Notes under the pieces: generated by a model
Told to the model about the DNA's origin: nothing
The model's input: the letters and a program-made list of their open reading frames with translations, nothing else
Databases searched by the model: none
Position numbers and translations under genes: made by a program
Source: Cryptomeria japonica
Lineage: Eukaryota > Streptophyta > Pinopsida > Cupressales > Cupressaceae
Length of the DNA stretch: 64,000 nucleotides
Direction of reading: 5' to 3'
NCBI RefSeq assembly: GCF_030272615.1
Contig: NC_081408.1
Coordinates: 403,153,889 to 403,217,888 of the forward strand
In this document: one piece after another, positions 55,138 through 64,000 of the stretch
Numbering within the stretch: position 1 is the stretch's first letter
Layout: each line of letters starts with the position of its first letter

Positions 55138-56938
55138 TGAAAGACAAACAGAAAATACTGAGAGGGGGAGGGGGTGAATCAGTATTTTAACATTTAAAAA
55201 ATTCATGAAGACATAAAACTGAAAACAAGATTCCCAGAAAGACAAAGACACAAAATGTTTATCACGTGGAAAACCCTTTCGAGTAAAAAACCATGGTTTA
55301 CTGATTTGCAAATGAATGGGCACCAACCCAGTTACAGTAAAGAGCTTCAACTCTTACTTATCGAGGCTTCAACCTCTATAACAAACGAAGCACCAACTTC
55401 TGATTACAAAACTTCAACAATTCACTGAAAGGCTTCAACCTTCGCAGAAAAGATTAACAGGTTTGAGAAGTGATATAGCTCTTTGATAGCTGTTGATTTT
55501 CTCTGTTGAGTACCTGCAAGCTCTCCTTAACACAAATTTAGTAATTACATCAAAAGTCACTCTTGTTACTATCCATATATCATACTCCTCACGCTTCAGC
55601 TATGAACATTTCATCACTATAACAGAGCGTTGTACAGAACTGTTCATTAACAACTTTCTATAATATGCACTTCGCTGTATAAGAAGTGTATCAACGTGAC
55701 ATTGTCAAAAACAATCCTCTCAGCTCGATGTAAAAGCAAAATCACTAACGAAATCTCTCAACTGCTGTAATGAATTTACATATACTCATGAAACCTCTCA
55801 TATGCTTATACTGGATGACAGAACAGAAGCATTGCCAAAGAAAACTGCGACTAAGTCGAGACGGACCACAATCCAATCAAAGGAACTCACAATCTTTCAA
55901 AACCACCCAGACATGGAATGGTTAACATATATCTCGACTCTTCCCATACCAAAACCGAATAAGCACCCTCACACCTTAACTTCAGCCGTACCCAACTTGA
56001 CTCACTTAAAATTAGAGTAAACAGCCCATCTCAAAATTCTCGGACTCATCCCAGTCGTATCCTCCACATAGAACTAATAAGACGAGCCGATTTTTTTTAA
56101 CTGAGATTTTTTTACACTAAGATAATAATGGCGCAAATTAAAAATCGCACATCTCTAAGTCGGCAAAAGTAAGTCATAAGAAGAAAGCGTTGCCAACCGT
56201 TAAAATTCCCGACACGCCAATCAAACCAGCCCAGACATCCGAAATCTGTGTTGAGGAATAAAAACAAAACTTTTTCGGCAAAAAGAGAAGTCTGAAGGAA
56301 GTAAGAACCAGAATCCACGATTGGAGAATGTGAATTGACGCCAAGAAGAGATAAAACCAGCAATTTTTTTTTAAAACACCAAGTAATTTTTTCGAACCAC
56401 ATACTATACTTCAGTCTCATAACGCATTCTCAGAAAAAGACATCTTAGATTTCAGTTGCACGAACTGAAATAGTGAATCATTAACATTGCGAAAGATTAA
56501 TGTTTTTGCACAGGTCTTACCGTTACGTGAAAAGAATGACAACGTGGTTCTTTACACTGCAAACACGCAGGAATAAAAAATGCACAGAAACAGTGAATCA
56601 TTAATACTACCAAAGATTACACAGCACTTACGTTACACTGCATACTCCTCTTGCCATGATGACTCAGAAAGATGCTCAAGTCAGGTAGAGAAAAAAAAAC
56701 GCCACAAGAGCCTATCCACACTCAAAAAGATTCAGAAGAGTTTGTTCGAACAACTCAAAGCCAGAGTCGAACACCAACAGCTATGCCAGGAATAGAACAT
56801 TCTGTGCAAACTGAAATGCAGACAAAACCAATTCTGCAAAAAACCAAGTGGCAAGCAATAAACTGGGAAATAAGTGTCAACTCAACTCCAACAATGTGAC
56901 AGTTGATCAAATAGACATCAATGACAATAAAATTAACA
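55138..56938 (-). repeat. Copia 3' LTR
   Basis: Minus-strand start TGTTAATTTTATTGTCATTG (56938), end CTGTTTGTCTTTCA (55138). Colinear with 62190-64000 with scattered substitutions. Confidence 0.92.
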
Positions 56939-57160
56939 TTCTCCCCCTTTGTCATTGATGGCAACCCATGAAGAAATAAACCACACTAAAACACTCCCCC
57001 TGTCTTTGTGCTCCCCCTTTGACATCAATGACCTGAAATAAAACTGCGAACTTGAGAATAATAAGGACATCTAATCCGGGGCATGAAATATAACAATGAA
57101 TACTCCCCCTGAAACCAAACCACAAATTAGTGATGGAGTGAAATCACTCCAAGTTTCTGC
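56939..57160 (-). other. Copia 3' leader with repeated polypurine tracts
   Basis: AAAGGGGGAGAATG borders the 3' LTR. Further AGGGGGAG tracts occur at about 56995, 57010 and 57105. Any of them could prime plus-strand synthesis; the one touching the LTR is the expected one. Confidence 0.75.
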
Positions 57161-57164
57161 CTTA

Positions 57165-57625
57165 AATATTCAAATGTTTCCCGTGAGAGGCTTGGTGAAT
57201 ATATCAACAACCTATTCTTTAGAGCGCACATATTTTAGCTTAACAATCTAATTAGCAACTTGTTCCCATAAAAAATGATATTTAATAGGAATATGTTTAG
57301 TACGAGAGTGCAAAACTGGATTTTTCGAAATATCAAAAGCACTCGTATTATCACATAAAATAGAAATTGGTTCAGCATACTCAACCCTAAAGTCCTACAA
57401 GGTATGTTTTATCCAAATAACATGTGTACAACAAGATACAACTGCTATGTACTCAGCTTCAATTGTGGATAATGAAATAGAAGCCTGTTTTTTACTAAGC
57501 CAAGAAACAAGACAGCCACCAACAAAGAAAGCACCACCACTCATGCTCTTTCTATCATCTACTGAACCTCCCCAATCTGCATCAATGTAGGCTGTTAGTG
57601 TAAAATCTTGACATTTAGATACCAT
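57165..57625 (-). pseudogene. Copia RNase H
   Basis: FTLTAYIDADWGGSVDDRKS, MSGGAFFVGGCLVSWLSKKQ and TIEAEYIAVVSCC give the Copia RNase H fold with its D-E-D residues. The C-terminal part (ETFEYLRQKLGV, about 57165) is reached after a stop in the DIFTKP region. Confidence 0.85.
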
Positions 57626-57729
57626 AAACCAAAATTCATTGTACCCTTAAGATACTTAAAGATTCTCTTCACCGCTTGCACATGAGTATCTTTTGGTGTA
57701 GCTTGAAACCTTGCAAAATAACTAACTGC

Positions 57730-58604
57730 CTACATAATATCAGGTCTAGTAGCTGTAACATAAAGCAAACTGCCTACCATAGACCTGTAATAAGTTTGAT
57801 TAACGTTAGGAGATTCATCATCTTTACTGAGTTTACATCCAATTATCATAGGAGTACTGACAGGATTACAATCTTCCAGTCTAAACCTTTTCAACATCTC
57901 TCTTATATACTTGGTTTGAGAGATAAAGATACATTTTTTTGTTTGATGTATTTGCAAACCCGAGAAGAAAGATAGCTCTCCTAGCATAGACATTTCAAAT
58001 TCTTTCTTCATATTGGTTGCAAATTCTTTGTACATACCTACAAAGTCACTGCCAAAGATTAGATCATCCACGTAAACCACAACAATCAACATGTGCTACC
58101 TTCCTCTTTCACGTAAAGGTTGTTGTTCGCAATTCCTTTTCTAAATCCCTACTGTTGTAAGTACTTATCCAACTTGTCATACCATGCACGGGGAGCATGT
58201 TTAAGGCCATACAATGCCTTTTTCAACTTACAGACATAATCAAGTTTGTCAGTCAAAATAAATCCATCAGGTTGTTCAACATAAACTTCTTCACTCAAGT
58301 ATCCATTAAGAAAGGCAGATTTAACATCCATTTGAAACACTTTAAACCCTTTATAGGAAACAAAAGAAAGAAAAAGTCTAATAGCTTCAAGAAGTACTAT
58401 AGGAGCAAAGGATTCGTCATAATCTACACCTTCTACTTGTGCATACCCTTTACACATCAAACGTGCTTTATTTCTTACCACTTGACCTTCCTCATTCAGT
58501 TTGTTTCTGTAAACCCATTTCGTGCCTATGACATTCTTGTCTTTGGGTCTTGGTACAAGCTCCCATGTGTCACTCTTTTGAATCTGCTCAAGCTCTTCTT
58601 TCAT
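57730..58604 (-). pseudogene. Copia reverse transcriptase
   Basis: [66 protein letters not shown], then VVYVDDLIFGS with the catalytic Y-V-D-D (about 58078) and GELSFFSGLQIHQTK. A stop near 58152 and a shift near 58100 split it; otherwise the domain is complete. Confidence 0.92.
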
Positions 58605-58613
58605 AGCAGCTAT

Positions 58614-59894
58614 CTAGTGCTTATCAGTTGCTTCTTCAAAACACTTAGGTTCAAACATGGAAAGTAATAAAACATCTTCATCTTCAAAATAGTTAGCATT
58701 CCTTCTAGTAGCTCTAGTTCTATTTTCAAGTAAAATCTGATCAACGGGATGATTTCTTTGCACAAATTTAGGAGCCTTGAAAGAAGTCTTACCATGATCA
58801 CTCTTTGACTCGTTTTCAGAATGTGTACCTACTGTCCCATTTTGCACACTAGAGGAAGGAAGGGTATTTGCTGCTCCTGATTGAACATTCTTAGGACTAT
58901 TTTGTGTATTGCTACTTGTTGTCCCTGCTTGTGTTTGTGAAGAAGGCTGAACAACACCTCTTGTTTCCTCATTTTGAACACTGCTATCACCATTTCCATT
59001 CTTACCACTAGTGTTAATAAGCTCATGAACTTTAACATTAACACTTTCTACAATTTTATGCAACCTTTTATTAAAGCATCTATAAGCTTTAATTTTAGAT
59101 GAATAACCCAAAAAGATGCCTTCATCTGATCTAGGATCAAATTTACCTCGATTATCATCATCTCTTTTTATAAAACAGGTGCTACCAACAATTTTAAAGT
59201 ACCTTACAGTTGTTGGTTTACCTTTCCATAACTCATAAGGAGTTTTATTATGCTTTGCTCTCAACAAACCTCTGTTTTGAATATAGACTGTTTATGAACA
59301 GACTCTCTCCAAAAAGCATCACTCACTTTGGCCTCGTTCATCATGCTACGAGCCATTTCTTGAACTGTTCTATTTTCCCTCTCAACAACATCATTTTGTT
59401 GAGGTGTTATGGGTGATGAAACCTATCTTTTAATCCCATTCTTTTCACAGAAACTGACAAACTCATTAGAAGTGAATTCACCCCCATTATCAAACAAAAA
59501 CACTTTATTTTTAAATCCTTTTCATTCTCAACTTGAAAGCTTTAAATATTTCTAAAGCTTCAGATTTCTCTTTCAAATAAGTAACCCAGGTCATGTGAGA
59601 AAAATCATCTATTAACAACATAAAATATTTTTCACCTTGTAAACTTGCTGTCCTAGTTGGTCCACACATGTCAATATGGACTAACTCAAGTGGTTTAGTG
59701 TTGGATAAGTCTTTGGATTTAAAACTAGTTCTAGTTTGCTTACCCATCTTACCGTCTTTGCAAATAGTATTTGTTGGTTTTCCAAGCTTCGGCATGTCTC
59801 TAACAGCTTCTCTCTTACTAATTTGAATCAGATTATCAAAGTTCATATGCCCAAGTCTTTTGTGCCACAACAATGTTTCATCTAGCTGACTCAA
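58614..59894 (-). pseudogene. Copia GAG-pre-integrase and integrase
   Basis: LLWHKRLGHMNFDNLIQISK is the H-x-R-x-G-H zinc-finger start of the pre-integrase domain; LELVHIDMCGPTRTASLQGE opens the integrase core. The frame shifts near 59515 and shows stops near 59430 and 59275. AKHNKTPYELWKGKPTTVRY and DEGIFLGYSSKIKAYRCFNK mark the C-terminal part, followed by a long Ser/Asn/Thr-rich linker to RT. Confidence 0.88.
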
Positions 59895-59989
59895 AAAACA
59901 TTTTTCATCATTAGAATCATCAAGAATATATAAATTATTTGCTGCTCTAGTTGCATTTGCAATATGTTTCCCACTTTTACAAGATCATA

Positions 59990-60565
59990 TCCGTGATCAC
60001 ATAACTGACTAACACTCAACAAAATATGCTTCAAACCTTTAACATACGAGACATTCTCAACCTTTGTTTCTCCATCATTTAAAACAAGAGTACCAATACC
60101 TGCAACTCTTGCTGAAGAGTTACCTCCAAATCTAACTTTACCTCCGTTCATTCTTCTAAGAGATTGAAATTTGTTCTTGCCACCAGTCATATGCCTGGAA
60201 CAACCACTATCAACATACCAAATGTCTCTCTCATTTTGTGCTAAAAAGGTAGTTTGCACAACTAAAGACATTTCTGAACTTGGCTTCTCCTTTTTCCTCC
60301 AGACTTTGACATTCTCCTTTGCTTTCCCTTTGGCATCCACCTTCTTGGATGAATCTATCAAAACATTCTTACAAAATTTTGCAGAATGACCAAGATTATT
60401 GCACTTATAACAAACAAAATTATAATTCCTCAAAGGAGCAAAAGGATTTTGATTCACAAAACTAAATTTTTTTTTAGGAAATATTCTGCAATTTACAGAC
60501 TTGTGACCAAAATAGTTGCAAAAGAAACAGTAACCATGAAAGTAAGCATTGTTATATCTAGACAT
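59990..60565 (-). pseudogene. Copia nucleocapsid knuckles and aspartic protease
   Basis: Two CCHC knuckles (CFFCNYFGHKSVNC and CYKCNNLGHSAKFC) precede the protease WYVDSGCSRHMTGGKNKFQS with its D-S-G active site, then VRFGGNSSARVAGIGTL and LLSVSQLCDHGY. The frame is open from 60565 to 59891. Confidence 0.88.
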
Positions 60566-60777
60566 ATGAGCTTGTCTAGCATTAGAAAACTTGTTTAAGT
60601 TACCATTTTTGTTATTAGGAATAAAACCAGCATTAGGATTTCGTTGTTCACCTCTAGAGGATTTAGAACATTGACCTTCATCATGGCCAACTCACTCTTA
60701 TCAAGAGACTGCTTCTGAGAGCTCAGCAGACCATCCAAAGTCATAGTACTATTCTGAAAAGAGTTCTCATTACTAAA

Positions 60778-61330
60778 CTATTGTGAGGATTTTTCAAAAT
60801 TTCTCAAAGAGACAACTTCACTTTCAAGTTTTTCACAAACAAGTTCCTTGTCTTTGAGTTGTTTCCTAAGATCTTCAAGCTTTTTGGCTTCTTCAATTTG
60901 CACTTTTAGCTTTTCAATAAATTTTTCAGCAACCTCTAATGCAGTGATTTTTTCAAAAACCTTGTTACTTTCCTCTTGTAGCAGCACTTTCAAACTTTGT
61001 TTCTTCTTTCTAAGCTTCTTTATTTCATTTAGAACAAAAATAAGTTCTTGTTCCAAATCAACCTCAACTTCTTCATCATTTTCAGACAATTTTTCTTCTA
61101 CAGCCATGAAAAGGACTTCATCATTTAAAGATTCTCCTTCACTTGCATCTAACGAGCTGCTCTCTTCTTTCGAGTAAAGACTTCTTTTTGAAAAGCAAAA
61201 CTTTTTGCCTTTCTTCAAGAATTTCTTCTTGTTGTTTTTGTGTTCATTTCCACAACAACTGTCCTCCTCCTTCTCATAAGGACATTTTGAAGCAAAATGC
61301 CCTTTCTTGCTGCAGTTAAAACATGTTAAA
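60778..61330 (-). pseudogene. Copia gag C-terminal coiled-coil insert
   Basis: After a further knuckle (CFNCSKKGHFASKC, about 61320) comes a Lys-rich stretch, an acidic Ser/Glu patch and about 100 residues of heptad-like helix (VEVDLEQELIFVLNEIKKLR ... LEVAEKFIEKLKVQIEEAKK). A stop near 60778 ends it before the next gag segment. Confidence 0.75.
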
Positions 61331-61334
61331 GACA

Positions 61335-62120
61335 GTTTGCCTTTAAACTTATTGGAACTCTTCCTAGATTTTCTTGCAAGGTGAGCTTCTTCACCATCAC
61401 TTTCTTCCTCTGAACTATCACTAGATGCAGGACTTTTCTCCTTGCCCTTCTTCGATACTTTGAAAGCAGTTTCTCTTTTTGACGATTGAAAGCAGTTTCT
61501 CTTTTTGACGATGCTTCAGCACTTGTTCTCATTTCATAAGTCGTCAAGATCCCATGCAACTTATCAACTGTAAGCTTATCAAGTTCTGTCATCTCTTCAA
61601 TCGCTGACACTTTAGCATCAAATATTAAGGGCAACGATCTTAAGATTTTTGGAACAACTTTATCATCCAACTTTTCTCCTAAACCTTTCAAGGAGTTGAC
61701 CACTTCATCAACTCTTAAGAAATATTCAACTATGCTCTCCTCTTCTCACATTTTAAGAACTTCAAACAGCATTCTGTGTGTCTAAAGTTTTGCATTTTTA
61801 ACCTTTTCATCCCCTTCGTAAGCATTCTGAAGTTTTTCCCACATAGCTTGAGCAGAGTCACGATGCATGACTTTGACAAACTCCGATTCAGACAAACCAC
61901 ACAAAATTGCATTCATGGCCTTGGCATTGTTTTCAAAGGCCTTCTTTCCATCATGATTTGTAGGTGGTTGAGAGGGCAGAGTGTACCCATTAACCAAACT
62001 CGTATAGACATCAAAACCTAGAGACATGATATATGTTTTCATCCTAACACTCCAAAAAGCATAGTTAGACCCATTGAACAAGGGAGCTTTGTGGGTAGCT
62101 AGACCTTCTAGAGGATTCAT
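61335..62120 (-). pseudogene. Copia gag N-terminal and capsid region
   Basis: ATG at 62120: LFNGSNYAFWSVRMKTYIMS is the Copia gag start, followed by ILCGLSESEFVKVMHRDSAQ and AMWEKLQNAYEGDEKVKNAK (UBN2-type gag domain). A frame change near 61780 and stops near 61735-61745 precede VDEVVNSLKGLGEKLDDKVV and DKLTVDKLHGILTTYEMR. The region near 61470-61510 contains a local duplication (AGCAGTTTCTCTTTTTGACG twice) that shifts the frame. Confidence 0.85.
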
Positions 62121-62176
62121 AATAAACTATTAGAAACAAATCTTCAAGCTTTTAAGCATTGATAGAAGATGACCTG

Positions 62177-62188
62177 CTCTGATACCAA
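62177..62188 (-). other. Copia primer-binding site
   Basis: Plus-strand CTCTGATACCAA is the complement of TTGGTATCAGAG, matching initiator tRNA-Met, adjacent to the 5' LTR end at 62190. Confidence 0.9.
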
Positions 62189-62189
62189 T

Positions 62190-64000
62190 TGAAAGATGAA
62201 CAGAAAATACTGAGAGGGGGAGGAGGTGAATCAGTATTTTAACATTTAAAAAAAACATGAAGACATAAAACTGAAAACATGATTCCCAGAAAGACAAAGA
62301 CACAAAATGTTTATCACGTGGAAAAGCCTTTCAAGTAAAAAACCACAGTTTACTGATTGCAAATGAATGGGCACCAACCCAGTTATAATAAAGAGCTTCA
62401 ACTATAACTTATCGAGGATTCAACCTCTATAACAAACAAAGCACCAACTTCTGATTACATAACTTCAACAATTCACTGAAAGGCTTCAACCTTCACAGAA
62501 AAGATTAACGGGTTTGAGAAGTGATAAAGCTCTTTGATAGCTGTTGATTTTCTCCGTTGAGTACCTGCAAGCTCTCCTTAACACAAATTTTGTAATTACA
62601 TCAAAAGTCACTCTTGTTACTATCCATGTATCATACTCCTCACGCTTCAGCTAAGAACATTTCATCACTATAACAAAGCGGTGTACAGAACTGTTCATAA
62701 ACAACTTTCTGTAATATGCACTTTGCTGTATAAGAAGTGTATCGACATGACATTGTCAAAAACTATCCTCTCAGCTCGATGTAAAAGCAAAATCACTGAC
62801 GAAATCTCTCAACTACTGTAATGAATTTACATATACTCATGAAACCTCTCGTATATTTATACTGGACGACAGAACAAAAGCATTGCCAAAGAAAACTGTG
62901 ACTAAGTCAAGACAAACCACAATCCAATCAGAGGAACTCACAATCTTTCAAAACCACCCAGACATGGAACGGCTAACATATATCTCGACTCTTCACATAC
63001 CAAAACAGAAATAAGCACCCTCACACCTTAACTTCAGCCGCACCCAACTTGACTCATTGATAATTAGAGTAAACAGCCCATCTCAAAATTCTCGGGCTCA
63101 TCCCAGTCATATCCTCCACACAGCAGTAATAAGACATGCCAATTTTTTTTTAACTGAAAATTTTTTACGCTAAGATAATAATGGTGCAAATTAAAAATTG
63201 CACATCTCTAAGTCGGCAAAAGTAAGTCATAAGAAGAAAGCGCTGCCGGCCGTTAAAATTCCCAACACACCAATCAAACCAGCCCAGTCATCTGAAATCT
63301 GTGTTGAGGAATAAAAACAAAACTTTTTCAGCAAAAAGAGAAGTCGGAATGAAGTAAGAACCAGAATCCATGATTAGAGAATATGAATCAATGCCAAGAA
63401 GAGATAAAACCAGCAAATTTTTTTTAAAACACCAAATAATTTTTTCGAACCACATACTATACTTCAGTTTCATAACGCCTTCTCAGCAAAAGATGTCTTA
63501 GATTTCAGTTACACGAACTGAAATAGTGAATCACTAACACTGCGAAAGATTAATGTTTTTGCACAGGTCTTTTTGTTACGTGAAAAGCATGACAACGTGG
63601 TTCTTTACACTGCAAACACGCAGGAATAAAAAACGCACACTGCACACAGAAACAGTGAATCATTAATACTGCCAAAGATTACACAGCACTTAGGTTACAC
63701 TGCATACTCTTCTTGCCACGATGACTCAAAAAGATGCTAAAGTCAGGTAAAGAAAAAAAAATGCCACAAGAGCCTATCCACACTCAAAAAGATTCAGAAG
63801 AGTTTGTCCAAACAACTCAAAGCCAGAGTCAAACACCAACAGCTGTGCCAGGCATAGAACATTCTGAGCAAACTGAAATGAAGACAAAACCAATTATGCA
63901 AACAACCAAGTGGCAAGCAATAAACTGGGAAATAAGTGTCAACTCAACTCCAACAAATAGACAGCTGATCAGATAGACATCAATGACAATAAAATTAACA
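62190..64000 (-). repeat. Copia 5' LTR
   Basis: Same ends as 55138-56938; the TGTTAATTTT terminus falls on the final base of the window. A TATA-like TATAAATATACG is at about 62857-62868 (minus strand). Confidence 0.9.

Larger units (their letters stand above)
55138..64000 (-). mobile_element. Full-length Ty1/Copia retrotransposon
   Basis: LTRs at 55138-56938 and 62190-64000 (1801 and 1811 bp) enclose, in minus-strand order, a primer-binding site for initiator tRNA-Met (62188-62177), gag with zinc knuckles, protease, integrase, reverse transcriptase, RNase H and purine tracts. Long LTRs and a long gag with a coiled-coil insert suggest the SIRE/Maximus branch (inferred). Scattered stops and frameshifts mean it is probably inactive. 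Only the left target flank (GATAG, 55133-55137) is inside the window. Confidence 0.92.

Noticed and set aside
1-64000. tRNA or rRNA genes
   Set aside because: The only tRNA-like signals are primer-binding sites of retroelements; no cloverleaf or rRNA core sequence was recognised.

Overview
The window looks like repeat-rich nuclear DNA of a seed plant, most probably a conifer or other gymnosperm. This rests on large plant-type LTR retrotransposons, hAT and Mutator-like relics, a plant glycolate-oxidase pseudogene, and one split host gene whose exons lie about 28 kb apart around a transposon-filled intron. The species is inferred, not shown. No bacterial genes, rRNA, tRNA or CRISPR array was seen.

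Host gene: six minus-strand exon pieces between 53418 and 24485 join in phase into a UPF0047/YjbQ-family protein. Four introns are 104-351 bp, but the intron between 52235 and 24715 is about 27.5 kb and holds most of the transposons of the window. The usual C-terminal exon (the W-x-C-E-H-R motif) was not found. A further candidate exon (54588-54686) and a CT-rich leader-like stretch (about 54.9-55.1 kb) lie upstream.

1-18.3 kb: a family of LTR-type elements carrying one long ORF without recognisable pol domains. One copy is intact (7055-10276) and three are degenerate (1702-3380, 14416-15476, 18243-18342). The LTR-like segment that begins TGTTGTGACC (here 'G family') appears four times. Two copies form an inverted repeat (1-1701 and 3469 onward) packed with a hairpin motif repeated about every 166-167 bp. 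The intact ORF is followed by a different LTR pair fused head to tail (10373-12260). Two copies of a rearranged Copia derivative ('X'), with a reverse-transcriptase fragment inverted behind the primer-binding site, lie at 13.5-14.4 kb and 18.3-19.7 kb.

19.7-24.4 kb: a 104-bp tandem duplication, a glycolate-oxidase pseudogene, and a complete 364-bp TRIM element with a 5-bp target duplication.

26.2-43.0 kb (inside the giant intron): element A, an Athila-like LTR element without visible pol, contains element B (28824-37350, TSD GACAT), which in turn contains a solo LTR C (33424-35799, TSD ACATC). Two GACTCG-rich Mutator-like miniature elements also sit inside A.

43-51.7 kb: a nearly complete hAT transposase gene with a few stops (minus strand), a second hAT C-terminal remnant, an A-type gag fragment, another G-family copy, and an older hAT relic split by solo LTR D (49149-51454, TSD ACTAT).

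55.1-64.0 kb: a full-length minus-strand Ty1/Copia element with about 1.8-kb LTRs; the window ends at its 5' LTR edge.
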